NCBI GenBank assembly: GCA_002455335.1
Contig: DKKP01000407.1
Location: 1 to 7,946 of the forward strand
Direction: 5' to 3'
DNA from: Anaerolineales bacterium UBA6663
GTDB lineage: Bacteria > Chloroflexota > Anaerolineae > Anaerolineales > UBA6663
Length of the DNA stretch: 7,946 nucleotides
Every line of letters begins with the position of its first letter. Position 1 is the stretch's first letter. Below are positions 1 to 7,617 of this stretch, piece by piece. The notes beneath the pieces are model-generated. The model saw only the letters and a list, made by a program, of their open reading frames with translations, did no database searches and was not told the origin of the DNA. Position numbers and translations under genes: made by a program.

Positions 1-558
<558 letters not shown>

Positions 559-571
559 AATAACCCTGGCC

Positions 572-2368
572 TCAATACGTCCGCTCTTTCGGCTGGAACT
601 TCGTGATCGTTACCGGCTTATACGTGATCTCGGCGTCGCTCCCCGTCGGCGCGACGGTCGGCGCCCCGGTATAGCGGATAAACGTGTGTTTCAGCCAGTT
701 GACGTCGTCGCGCTTCGGGTGATCGTCACGCGAGTGCGCGCCGCGGCTCTCGGTGCGGTTGAGCGCGGAGAGCGCCGTGGCCTCAGCCAGATCGAGCATC
801 GCGCCGAGCTCGAAGGCCTCGAGCAGATCGGTGTTGAAGCGCTTGCCCTTGTCGTCGATCGCGACGTGCGCGAAGCGGGTCTTGAGTTCGTGAACCTTGT
901 CGAGCGCGGCCTGGATCATCGGGCCGGTGCGGAACACGCCGACATTGTCCATCATGATCTCCTGCATCTCGCTGCGCAGGATCCCGGCCTTCTCGCCACC
1001 CGTCTGGGTGCGGATGCGCTCGAGCTCGGCCACGACCGGGGCCTCAGGCGCTGCGGGCAGCGGCATGAAGTCGACGCCCTTGACGTACTCGGCCATCGCC
1101 CGGCCGCCGCGTCGCCCGAAGACGACCAGGTCGACCAGCGAGTTGGTACCGAGCCGGTTGGCGCCGTGCACCGACACGCATGCGCATTCGCCCGCGGCGT
1201 AGAGGCCCGGGACGACTGAGCCATCGGCCGTAGCCAGCACCTGACAGTTGAGATCGGTCGGCACACCGCCCATCGCGTAGTGCGCGGTCGGCTGAATCGG
1301 CACGCCTTCCTTCATCGGCTCGACGCCGAGATAGATCCGCATCATCTCGATGATGTCGGGCAGTTTCTTCTCGAGGTCTTCAGCGGTCACGGTCTTGCCG
1401 CCGGGTGCGCTCTTGTACCCGTTGATGGTCTCGGGACGGATATCGAGGTAAACGTAGTCTTTGCCGTTGACCCCGCGACCATCCTTGATCTCAAGATAGA
1501 TCGCACGCGAGCACACGTCGCGCGAGGCCAGGTCCTTCATGTTCGGCGCGTAGCGCTCCATGAAGCGCTCGCCCTTGCCGTTGACGAACACCCCGCCCTC
1601 GCCGCGCGCCGCCTCGGAGAGCAGCACGCCCATCTTGTAGATGCCGGTCGGGTGGAACTGGAAGAACTCAAGGTCCTCAAGCGGCAGGTTGCGGCGGTAT
1701 ACGGCGGCGACGGGCTCTCCGGTGAGCGAGTGCGCGTTCGAGGTCACCTTGAACATGCGCCCGAATCCGCCTGAGGCGAGCAGCGTGGCCTTGGCGTGGA
1801 AGACGTGCACGTCGCCCGTGTTGATCTCGATCGCCACGGCGCCCAGACAGGCGCCGCCCTCGATGATCAGATCGACCACAAAGAACTCATCAAAGAACTT
1901 GACGTTCTGCTTGATACAGGACTGATAGAGCGTCTGCAGGATCATGTGCCCGGTGCGGTCGGCGCTCTTGCACGAGCGCATCACAGGGCGCTTGCCGTAG
2001 TCGGCTGTGTGCCCGCCAAAACGGCGCTGCTCGATCCGGCCCTCGGACGTGCGGTCGAAAGGCAGCCCCATGTGCTCGAGCTCGACCACGGCATCGATCG
2101 ACTCATGCGCGAGCACCTCGGCGGCATCCTGGTCGACCAGGTAGTCGCCGCCCTTGACGGTGTCGTACATGTACCAATCCGGGTTGTCTTCTTCCATGTT
2201 GGCCAGCGGGGCCGCGATGCCGCCCTGAGCCGTGCCGGTGTGCGAGCGGGTCGGATACAGCTTCGAGATCACGGCCACGTTCGCGGCCTTCGAGGCGTGC
2301 AGCGCCGCCATGAGGCCGGCGCCGCCGGCGCCCACGATGATGGCATCGAACTGATGGTGATGGATCAT
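572..2368 (-). CDS. sdhA: Succinate dehydrogenase flavoprotein subunit SdhA
   Basis: Catalytic subunit of complex II: oxidises succinate to fumarate using covalently bound FAD. The 598-residue length is normal for the family. The N-terminal FAD dinucleotide fold shows VGAGGAGL (12-19). H43 in [10 protein letters not shown] is the expected histidine for covalent 8-alpha-FAD attachment. Active-site residues are all present by comparison with E. coli SdhA: H239 in FQFHPTG, the catalytic arginine R283 in [10 protein letters not shown]363 in PTAHYAMGG and R405 in [10 protein letters not shown]. The C-terminal helical domain (about 450-598) ends with the usual H/R-rich stretch including [13 protein letters not shown] chose ATG at 2368 over an in-frame TTG at 2386 because GAGGA (2373-2377) sits just ahead of this ATG and the protein then begins directly at the FAD fold. 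Upstream is the fused membrane anchor (88-base gap) and downstream is sdhB (13 bases). Fumarate reductase activity cannot be excluded from sequence alone. Confidence 0.97.
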   Translation of the reverse strand: MIHHHQFDAIIVGAGGAGLMAALHASKAANVAVISKLYPTRSHTGTAQGGIAAPLANMEEDNPDWYMYDTVKGGDYLVDQDAAEVLAHESIDAVVELEHMGLPFDRTSEGRIEQRRFGGHTADYGKRPVMRSCKSADRTGHMILQTLYQSCIKQNVKFFDEFFVVDLIIEGGACLGAVAIEINTGDVHVFHAKATLLASGGFGRMFKVTSNAHSLTGEPVAAVYRRNLPLEDLEFFQFHPTGIYKMGVLLSEAARGEGGVFVNGKGERFMERYAPNMKDLASRDVCSRAIYLEIKDGRGVNGKDYVYLDIRPETINGYKSAPGGKTVTAEDLEKKLPDIIEMMRIYLGVEPMKEGVPIQPTAHYAMGGVPTDLNCQVLATADGSVVPGLYAAGECACVSVHGANRLGTNSLVDLVVFGRRGGRAMAEYVKGVDFMPLPAAPEAPVVAELERIRTQTGGEKAGILRSEMQEIMMDNVGVFRTGPMIQAALDKVHELKTRFAHVAIDDKGKRFNTDLLEAFELGAMLDLAEATALSALNRTESRGAHSRDDHPKRDDVNWLKHTFIRYTGAPTVAPTGSDAEITYKPVTITKFQPKERTY

Positions 2369-2372
2369 AAGG

Positions 2373-2377
2373 TCCTC
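2373..2377 (-). promoter_or_regulatory. Shine-Dalgarno that sets the sdhA start
   Basis: GAGGA on the minus strand ends four bases before ATG at 2368. The upstream in-frame TTG at 2386 has only a pyrimidine-rich stretch ahead of it and no purine-rich site, so the ATG is the better start. Confidence 0.7.
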
Positions 2378-2409
2378 GATGAACAAGAAAGCGACGAAGC
2401 ACGGCTGAC

Positions 2410-2440
2410 AAAGGGCGCAAGTCGCTCGACCGGCGCCTTT
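2410..2440 (-). repeat. Imperfect stem-loop between sdhCD and sdhA
   Basis: On the minus strand AAAGGCGC (2440-2433) pairs with GCGCC, a bulged C, then TTT (2418-2410). Inside it, GTC and GAC flank a GAGC tetraloop, giving a two-part hairpin with a small internal mismatch. It lies in the 88-base gap between the sdhCD stop and the sdhA start, and an outer inverted repeat (GACGAAG 2393-2399, CTTCGTC 2452-2458) brackets it. It is not followed by a run of T, so it does not look like an intrinsic terminator. An RNA-processing or stability element that sets the anchor-to-SdhA ratio is possible, but this is inference. Confidence 0.5.
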
Positions 2441-2456
2441 CGTCGTCGAACCTTCG

Positions 2457-3389
2457 TCACCCCATCTTCACGCCCGCGAACATGGCGTAAGCGCCCAGAG
2501 CCGTGATGATGACCCAGGCGATCATCAACACGAAGTTGATCACACGGTTGGCGCCGTCGCCGTGGATGTAGTCGCTCAGGACCGCGCGCAGGCCGTTGAC
2601 GCCGTGGAGTAGCGCAACGGCCAGGATGCCGAAGGTGCTGCCCCACGAGAGGCCGTCGGCCCAGCGCTGCGCCACGTACTCGAGCGTGATGTGGTGCGCG
2701 CCGGTCAGCAGCGCATTGGCCAGCACATGGATCCAGACCAGCACAAACAGCAACGCACCGCTGATGCGCATAAACAGCCACGACCAGGTCTCGAACGTCC
2801 GCCCCGGGCGACGCACGTAGCGTGGCGCCTTCGAGGTCAGCGATTCACTGAATGTGCCGCCCCAGGCCAGGATGGCCGCCGTGACGATGAACGCGGCCGG
2901 GACGACCAGGTATGTGATGCTCAACCCCGAGAAGGCCACCGGCGGTTCCGCGCCACCGCATGCCCCGCCCAGCGCTGGGCAGATGTGGAAGTTGTACAGG
3001 TTCAGGCTCACGAAGTACGCAGCCGGGAGCCAGAACAGCACCGAAAGCGCCAACACCTTACGGAAGGAATGGGCCTGCATGTGCCGATTCCACCAGGCCG
3101 GGAACGTATCCTTGACGATCACGTTCAGGCCATTGATGGCGTGGTAGACGATGGCCGCGAAGAGGAAGTACTCGGAGATCAGGAACGGGATCGAACCATA
3201 AAGCTCGATCGCATGCTGGTACTCCTCGGGCCAGTAAGCCACCCAGGATGTATCGACGATGTGGATGGCCAAAAAGAGTAGGATCGCGATGCCCGACACG
3301 CGATGGAGAATGAAGGCGTAGTGGCCCTCCCGACCGCGATACAGGACGCCCTCTTTGAACGAGTCCCAGCGCGACGTGACTGCTGCCAT
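2457..3389 (-). CDS. Fused succinate dehydrogenase membrane anchor (SdhC-SdhD in one chain)
   Basis: Membrane cytochrome b anchor of complex II; it binds heme and forms the quinone site with SdhB. The 310 residues are about twice a normal SdhC or SdhD. The N half resembles SdhC: HRVSG (29-33), helices near 25-47, 67-92 and 111-132, and YHAINGL with candidate heme ligand H83. The C half resembles actinobacterial Sdh[12 protein letters not shown] (201-211), helices near 204-226, 249-270 and 283-305, and [15 protein letters not shown] with candidate ligand H262. H43 and H221 occupy matching places in the two halves and could serve a second heme. An extra helix (about 156-177) and a loop with C137 and C144 join the halves. 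The basic stretch after it ([12 protein letters not shown]) suggests a return to the cytoplasm. A strong Shine-Dalgarno, GAGGAG (3396-3401), lies six bases before the ATG. There is no stop or frame change through the junction. This is the first gene of the sdhCD-A-B operon. Confidence 0.9.
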   Translation of the reverse strand: MAAVTSRWDSFKEGVLYRGREGHYAFILHRVSGIAILLFLAIHIVDTSWVAYWPEEYQHAIELYGSIPFLISEYFLFAAIVYHAINGLNVIVKDTFPAWWNRHMQAHSFRKVLALSVLFWLPAAYFVSLNLYNFHICPALGGACGGAEPPVAFSGLSITYLVVPAAFIVTAAILAWGGTFSESLTSKAPRYVRRPGRTFETWSWLFMRISGALLFVLVWIHVLANALLTGAHHITLEYVAQRWADGLSWGSTFGILAVALLHGVNGLRAVLSDYIHGDGANRVINFVLMIAWVIITALGAYAMFAGVKMG

Positions 3390-3425
3390 ACTGATCTCCT
3401 CAGGCGGATGAAAACAAGGCCTTCG

Positions 3426-3452
3426 CGGGTTCGTTTCACCAACGTGAACCCG
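3426..3452 (-). repeat. Hairpin/dyad in the predicted sdh leader
   Basis: CGGGTTC (3426-3432) and GAACCCG (3446-3452) form a perfect seven-base inverted repeat around a 13-base loop. A second, overlapping dyad, TTCAC (3435-3439) and GTGAA (3444-3448), has a four-base loop. The two share bases, so they would be alternative rather than simultaneous pairings. The element lies a few bases downstream of the predicted sdh transcription start, where it could act as an operator or a leader hairpin. Confidence 0.5.
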
Positions 3453-3464
3453 GGTTTAGGCCCG

Positions 3465-3473
3465 ATTTTATCA
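3465..3473 (-). promoter_or_regulatory. Candidate extended -10 promoter of the sdh operon
   Basis: The minus strand reads TGATAAAAT, a TGn extended -10 with TAAAAT matching five of six bases of TATAAT. It lies in the AT-rich gap about 75 bases before the sdhCD ATG. No good -35 hexamer is visible at 16 to 18 bases (the sequence there is around ATTTCAG), which is tolerable for an extended -10. The predicted start is near 3458, giving a leader of about 69 bases. Confidence 0.5.
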
Positions 3474-3486
3474 TTACAAAATTGCC

Positions 3487-3576
3487 TGAAATACGGCGAA
3501 TATTGGCCAGACGTTGATTGTGCACATTACCACAATGCGCCACTTTATCGAGGAATTTGATCCGTATTGTATTTCA
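3487..3576. repeat. Separated inverted repeat in the gap upstream of sdhCD
   Basis: TGAAATACGG (3487-3496) can pair with two adjacent right arms: GTATTTCA (3569-3576, eight bases) and CCGTATT (3562-3568, seven bases). The arms are 65 to 74 bases apart and bracket the CRP-like dyad. In an AT-rich stretch, repeats of this size may be chance. Confidence 0.3.
3517..3536. promoter_or_regulatory. CRP/FNR-family-like operator upstream of sdhCD
   Basis: ATTGTG (3517-3522) and CACAAT (3531-3536) form a perfect six-base dyad with an eight-base spacer. This is the TGTG-N8-CACA geometry of the CRP consensus (TGTGA-N6-TCACA), but with C instead of A/T at the inner positions. Its centre (3526.5) is about 68 bases upstream of the predicted sdh start, close to known class I activator spacing. 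The regulator is not in the window and the assignment is inference. Confidence 0.4.
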
Positions 3577-4263
3577 CTATCGTGGCAATAACGATTCCGC
3601 CGAAAGCCCGAAGCGCAGAAAGCGAACTCCAAGCGCCATCAGCACCGCCCAGTGCACGACATCACCCGCGGGGATCAGGCCGTAGGCGGCCGCGGCCATC
3701 AGGTGCCACCAGAGGAAGGCGGGCGTCGGCAAGACGGCCGCTAGAGCCACGCCTGCGATCAGCCAGGACAACAGACCGCCGCTCCACAGCATGATGTTGA
3801 GCGCCCGGCCGGCGCCCCGCCCACGCGGCCGGATCCAGAGCCAAAGCGCGGCCGGCGCCGTCAGGAGCAGCTGAACCGGATCGCCGCTGAGGAGTGTGAG
3901 CCCGCCCAGGAGAGCAAGGGCGGCAAACAGCGTCTGCCGACGGGAGGTCGATCCGACTTGATCAGCGCGAAAGGCCCAGCCAAACGGCGGCCACCAGATC
4001 AGGTAGGCCGTCGCGGCCGCGACGGCGAGAGCCAACAGCGCCGCCCAGTCGATTGGGATCAGAAAAACGGGGTCGCGGATCTCGCTCAAAGGTGCGAGAG
4101 TCACCCGTGGCAACAATCCTTGAACTGCAAGTAGCCAGAGCACGGCATAGCCGTTCAAAAGGGGCAGCGCCACCCCGACGATGCCCAGAAGTTCGTGGCG
4201 CGCCTTCCGCCATGAAAGGGAGCTCAGGACATTCTGGATGCGGGCGAGCGGAGTCATCTTCAT
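3577..4263 (-). CDS. Uncharacterised polytopic membrane protein
   Basis: I do not recognise this 228-residue protein. It begins with a basic, helical N-terminus (MKMTPLARIQ..WRKAR), followed by about six hydrophobic segments near 25-49, 72-92, 111-125, 129-144, 157-180 and 183-218; the last probably comprises two helices. A basic loop (RPRGRGAGR, 145-153) is likely cytoplasmic. Tryptophans cluster at segment ends (IWWPPFGW 89-96, LWW 184-186). There is no signal peptide, cysteine pair or catalytic motif. Its ATG overlaps the stop of the preceding phosphoesterase as ATGA, and no Shine-Dalgarno is visible, so translation is probably coupled. It ends in TAG at 3577-3579, 187 bases before the sdhCD start. 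A second start at Met3 is possible. Its position next to sdh could be coincidental, because the gap carries a separate promoter. Confidence 0.8.
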   Translation of the reverse strand: MKMTPLARIQNVLSSLSWRKARHELLGIVGVALPLLNGYAVLWLLAVQGLLPRVTLAPLSEIRDPVFLIPIDWAALLALAVAAATAYLIWWPPFGWAFRADQVGSTSRRQTLFAALALLGGLTLLSGDPVQLLLTAPAALWLWIRPRGRGAGRALNIMLWSGGLLSWLIAGVALAAVLPTPAFLWWHLMAAAAYGLIPAGDVVHWAVLMALGVRFLRFGLSAESLLPR

Positions 4264-5057
4264 GGCAACGGCACAAGCCGCGCCTGGCGACGCTCGAAGA
4301 ACGTGAGGTGCGTCAGCCCCGCTGCCTTGAGCGCCTCGATCGCTACAGGCAAATGCCCGCCGACGTGCTCGGGTCGATGCGCGTCAGAGCCAAGCGTCAC
4401 CCGCTCGCCGCCCAACTCGCGGTACCAACGCAGGATTTCGAGCCCCGGGGTCAGGCGCTGTGCCCGCCGCCGAAAGGCCGCCGTATTGATGTCGAGCGCG
4501 ATCCCATGCTCAATCACGTTGCGCAGCACTTGCCGGATGACGTCTTCGTAGCGCGTGGGGTCGTAGGCGCCATAGACGTCAAAGCCGACGCGCACGATGA
4601 CATCGAAGTGGCTGAGCACATCGAAGCCGCCCACCCGCGTCATGCGTTCGAGTTCCTCAAAAAAGTCGCGGCTCGATTCGTCGATCGGCCGATTGAAGAA
4701 CTGCGGATCGAACACAAGCCGGCGGCCCACCCAGTGCAGCGAGCCCAACGCGTAATCGAAGGGATGCTTCGCGAGCAACTCCTGACACTCGAGTTGGAAG
4801 ATGTGCGGCTCGCCCAATTCGACGGCCGCGCGCACAGTCAGATCCCTGGCGAACTGGGCTCGCACCTTCTCGAGTTCGACAAAGTAGGCGTCGACCTTGA
4901 ACCAGTCGCGCTCCCATTCATCCGGGTGCAGGTCGTAATGCTCGGTGAAGCCGATCTCGGAGATGCCCTGGGCGACAGCGGCCTCGCACATCGAGACCAT
5001 GCTCTCCTGACAATCAGGCGAGTAATTCGAATGGAGATGGTAATCGTGGGGAATCAT
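4260..5057 (-). CDS. PHP-domain phosphoesterase, probable histidinol-phosphatase (HisJ/HisK type)
   Basis: A metal-dependent phosphatase of the PHP superfamily. The likely reaction is L-histidinol phosphate to L-histidinol, the penultimate step of histidine synthesis, in the cytoplasm. The 265-residue length fits the family. PHP metal-binding motifs are present in order: HLH (H7, H9), FTEH (H40), ELGE (E80 or E83), SLH (H108), LSHFD (H150) and SDAH (D225, H227). The start is fixed: an in-frame TAG lies 15 bases upstream of ATG at 5057. There is no Shine-Dalgarno; a TAGAAT -10 sits nine bases before the ATG, so the message may have almost no leader. It follows the M20 gene by 38 bases and overlaps the membrane-protein gene by four. 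No other his genes are in view, so a different phosphorylated substrate remains possible. Confidence 0.85.
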   Translation of the reverse strand: MIPHDYHLHSNYSPDCQESMVSMCEAAVAQGISEIGFTEHYDLHPDEWERDWFKVDAYFVELEKVRAQFARDLTVRAAVELGEPHIFQLECQELLAKHPFDYALGSLHWVGRRLVFDPQFFNRPIDESSRDFFEELERMTRVGGFDVLSHFDVIVRVGFDVYGAYDPTRYEDVIRQVLRNVIEHGIALDINTAAFRRRAQRLTPGLEILRWYRELGGERVTLGSDAHRPEHVGGHLPVAIEALKAAGLTHLTFFERRQARLVPLP

Positions 5058-5066
5058 ACAGACGTC

Positions 5067-5075
5067 ATTCTAACA
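5067..5075 (-). promoter_or_regulatory. Candidate extended -10 for the PHP phosphoesterase gene
   Basis: The minus strand reads TGTTAGAAT, a TGn extended -10 with TAGAAT (five of six to consensus). It ends nine bases before the ATG at 5057, which would give a leaderless or near-leaderless mRNA. There is no convincing -35. It lies in the 38-base gap after the M20 gene. Confidence 0.45.
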
Positions 5076-5095
5076 TCCGGCCAGTCGTGACCGTC

Positions 5096-6235
5096 TCAGG
5101 CGCAGAAACCGTCGATCACGCGGGCGTAGATCGCCACGCATTGACGCACGCTCTCTAGATCCACCCACTCCTCGAAGGCGTGCGCACCTGCGCCGCCCGG
5201 CCCAAACAACACGGCCGGGATCCCGACCTCCGCCAGCGTGGCGCCATCGGTCCAAAACGGCGCGCCGGCGGTCTCGGGTTCTTGCCCGAGCGTCGCGGCC
5301 GCAGCCGCACGCACCGCAGTCGCCAACGGCCCCTGGGGGTCGGTCTCCATCGGGCTGCAGGCCAACAACGGTCTGAGCGTGGCCGAGAAAGCAGGATCGT
5401 CTGTGGCCAGTCGCTCGAGGATGCCGCGGTATTCGGCTTCGATGACTTCTAGCGTCTCGCCGGGCAAGGTCCGCCGCTCGAGACCGAGTACGCAACTGGC
5501 GGGATACGACGTGAGTTCCTGACCACCGCGGATCAGACCGGCATGGAGAGAGCCTGTGCGCAGCAGTGGATGCGCCGGTCGGGACGCCAGCACACGCTGC
5601 AGCCCTTCGAACGCCACGAGTACCCGGCCCATGTGCGCGATCGCGTCGACGCCTTCCTCAGGCAGCGAGCCGTGTGCGGCAACGCCGTGCGTCTCAATCT
5701 CGTGCCAGGCGAAGCCGCGGTGCGCCACGATGAGGCTCAACTCGGTCGGCTCGGCGATCAGCGCGCCATCGGCGGTGTAGCGCTCGGCGATGGCGCGGGT
5801 GCCCAGCCCGGCGTTCTCCTCGTCGATCACGGCTGTGAAAAGCACATCCCCTCGAAGCGGGGTCGATCGCTCGCGAATCGCGACAAGCGCCAGCATCGCG
5901 GCCGCCAGCCCGCACTTCATATCGTACGCGCCCCGCCCATACATCCGCCCACCCGCAACACGCGGCGAATGCGGCGAATCCATCCCAACCACGCCGACTG
6001 TGTCGAGGTGGCCGTTCAGCATCAGGGTCCGGCCACCACCACTGCCACGCAGCCGCGCGACCACGTTTGGTCGCCCAGGGCGAACATCCTCCAGCTGTGC
6101 GTCGATGCCGACGCCCTGGAGCCAGTCCGCGACGAATGCGGCGACTGCCGCCTCGCCGGCGCCACCAGGCACGAGATCGGGGTTGACGGAGTCGATCCGC
6201 ACAAGATCAGCCAGCAGGTTTTCGAGCGCGTCCAT
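5096..6235 (-). CDS. M20-family metallopeptidase/deacylase (ArgE/DapE/CPG2-like)
   Basis: A two-metal amidohydrolase of peptidase family M20, which cleaves N-acyl amino acids or small peptides in the cytoplasm. The 379-residue length is typical of ArgE/DapE. Visible motifs are GHLDTV (metal ligand H76, activating D78), GRGAYDMKCG (bridging D105), IDEEN (general base E139, ligand E140), AEPTEL (E162) and near the C-terminus GAHAFEE (H352). The dimerisation (lid) domain is roughly residues 175-290, with conserved HG at 183-184 and 188-189. AAGGGA (6245-6250) is a plausible Shine-Dalgarno nine bases before ATG. There is a weak TACAAT -10 candidate at 6274-6279 in the 65-base gap behind the PucC-family gene. 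The exact substrate cannot be read from sequence: acetylornithine deacetylase, succinyl-diaminopimelate desuccinylase and a general carboxypeptidase are all possible. Confidence 0.88.
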   Translation of the reverse strand: MDALENLLADLVRIDSVNPDLVPGGAGEAAVAAFVADWLQGVGIDAQLEDVRPGRPNVVARLRGSGGGRTLMLNGHLDTVGVVGMDSPHSPRVAGGRMYGRGAYDMKCGLAAAMLALVAIRERSTPLRGDVLFTAVIDEENAGLGTRAIAERYTADGALIAEPTELSLIVAHRGFAWHEIETHGVAAHGSLPEEGVDAIAHMGRVLVAFEGLQRVLASRPAHPLLRTGSLHAGLIRGGQELTSYPASCVLGLERRTLPGETLEVIEAEYRGILERLATDDPAFSATLRPLLACSPMETDPQGPLATAVRAAAAATLGQEPETAGAPFWTDGATLAEVGIPAVLFGPGGAGAHAFEEWVDLESVRQCVAIYARVIDGFCA

Positions 6236-6300
6236 GAGGTCGGGTCCCTTCGTGAGCGATTTGGGGCCCAGACATTGTAACGGGGTTGGGTCGGGTGGAT

Positions 6301-7617
6301 TTACTCGGCCAGCGCCGAGACCCGATCTGTGAGCGCTTCTTTGGCCGGCGAAGGTGAGCTGAGCGAGAGACGCGGCAGGCCGGCCAGAACGACAAGCGAG
6401 CCGAGGATGAAGACCAGTTGCAGCCCGAATACGGCGGCGTAGCTCAGCCCGGGGTCACGTGTGGCCCCGCCGACGAGATCACGCACCACGCCGTTGACCA
6501 GACCGCCCAGCAGCCGCGCCAATGAGACGGCCAGCCCCCAGGCGCCGATGAACAGCCCGGTGTCGCTCGGCGCCGTCATGTCGAGCATGAAGGAGTGATT
6601 GGTCACGGTCGAGACGCCGATGGCCAGGCCAAGCAGGATCAATCCGGAATAGAACACCGGTTGTGAGGCAGTCAGGCTTGAAACCATGAGCAGCGTGAAC
6701 GCCGCGCCGCCAAACAACGCCGCAGCCTGGGCCACCCGTCGTTTTGAGAGGACGCGCTCCATCAACGCCGCCAGCGCGAGCGCGATCAGGAAGCAGACGC
6801 CATAGATCGAACGCAGACGCGCCGTCTCGGCCAGCGGCATCCCCAACACCTGGCCGCCGAACGGCTCGAGAAGCACATCCTGCCCCAGGATCGCGATCAA
6901 CAGCAGGGTGAGATAGATGAAGAAGCGTCGCGCCAGCGGGTTCGCGGCCAACAGGCCAAGGAGCGCGCGCGGGCCTGGGGTCGGTCCTGCGGCGGGGGTC
7001 ACACCCAGGCCGGCCGGCTCGAGCCCGATCAGGCCGAGCGTGCCAACGACCAGGGCTACACCCACGGTGCCCCAGATCGCGTTCGTGAGCGGCCCGGCGA
7101 GGGCCTCGACCGTGTCAGGAACGTTGGCGACCACGCGGCTGAAGACGATCCCGCCGATGATCACGCTGATCAACATCACGAAGTACATCACGGCCACGGC
7201 CCGGCTGCGCAGCCGCTCACCAAACAGTTCGGAGGCCAGCGCGAAGTAGGCGACCGTACTGATGTTGTAACCGACGCCCCAGAGCAGAAAGCCGACCACG
7301 GCGAGACCGATTCCGGCGTCGCCGCCCACCTGCAGAAGCGCCACAGGCAGCAGCGTCACCCCTGCAGCGCATAGCGCCAGGCCGATGGCCACATACGGCG
7401 TTCGCCGCCGGCCGGCGATCGGGTGTCGATCGGCCCAGGCGCCAAAGCCCACCTGGAGCGGCGCTGCCAGATAGGGCAAAGAGATCAGGGCCGTCACCAG
7501 CGTCAGCGGCAGGCCGAGCTCGACATTCATCACCCGATTGAGGTTGTCGTCCACAGGCAACGTCAGCAGGGCGACCGCGGTGTGCAACAGGCCAAGCTGC
7601 AGATACTTGCGCCACAT
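6301..7617 (-). CDS. PucC-family major facilitator (chlorophyll/light-harvesting assembly type)
   Basis: A twelve-helix membrane protein of the PUCC branch of the major facilitator superfamily (PucC, LhaA, Bch2-like). These proteins deliver (bacterio)chlorophyll or help assemble light-harvesting complexes. The 438-residue length fits. Family signatures are LNRVMNVELGLP (26-37), the MFS loop motif GAWADRHPIAGRRRTPY (59-75), QDVLLEPFGGQVLGM (246-260) and LDMTAPSDTGLFIGAWG (345-361). A hydrophilic central loop (about 200-225) separates the two six-helix halves. No Shine-Dalgarno is seen before ATG at 7617; the minus strand has TACGAT ending eight bases before it, so a leaderless message is possible, though weakly supported. 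The gene diverges from the partial gene at 7807. No other photosynthesis gene is in the window, so a different transport role in a non-phototroph cannot be ruled out. Confidence 0.87.
   Translation of the reverse strand: MWRKYLQLGLLHTAVALLTLPVDDNLNRVMNVELGLPLTLVTALISLPYLAAPLQVGFGAWADRHPIAGRRRTPYVAIGLALCAAGVTLLPVALLQVGGDAGIGLAVVGFLLWGVGYNISTVAYFALASELFGERLRSRAVAVMYFVMLISVIIGGIVFSRVVANVPDTVEALAGPLTNAIWGTVGVALVVGTLGLIGLEPAGLGVTPAAGPTPGPRALLGLLAANPLARRFFIYLTLLLIAILGQDVLLEPFGGQVLGMPLAETARLRSIYGVCFLIALALAALMERVLSKRRVAQAAALFGGAAFTLLMVSSLTASQPVFYSGLILLGLAIGVSTVTNHSFMLDMTAPSDTGLFIGAWGLAVSLARLLGGLVNGVVRDLVGGATRDPGLSYAAVFGLQLVFILGSLVVLAGLPRLSLSSPSPAKEALTDRVSALAE

Noticed and set aside
2369..2386. Upstream TTG start for sdhA at 2386, adding six residues
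   Set aside because: No Shine-Dalgarno before the TTG, while GAGGA is placed correctly for the ATG at 2368; the extra residues precede the FAD fold without homology value.
1796..2506. Plus-strand open frame (236 codons) opposite the sdhA start and sdhCD end
   Set aside because: Antisense shadow of well-supported genes with low-complexity Arg/His composition; it also crosses the intergenic hairpin with no start signal.
3497..3576. Terminator for the upstream gene set after the stop at 3577
   Set aside because: The dyads here are not followed by a T run on the minus strand, so I cannot support an intrinsic terminator.
4053..5090. Plus-strand open frame (345 codons) opposite the PHP phosphoesterase
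   Set aside because: The minus-strand gene carries all PHP metal motifs and explains the region; the plus frame shows no family pattern.
5543..6280. Plus-strand open frame (245 codons) opposite the M20 gene
   Set aside because: Shadow of a gene with intact M20 catalytic motifs.
6238..6296. Direct repeat GGTCGGGT (6238-6245 and 6289-6296) flanking the M20 promoter gap
   Set aside because: Only eight bases in a G-rich region; likely chance.
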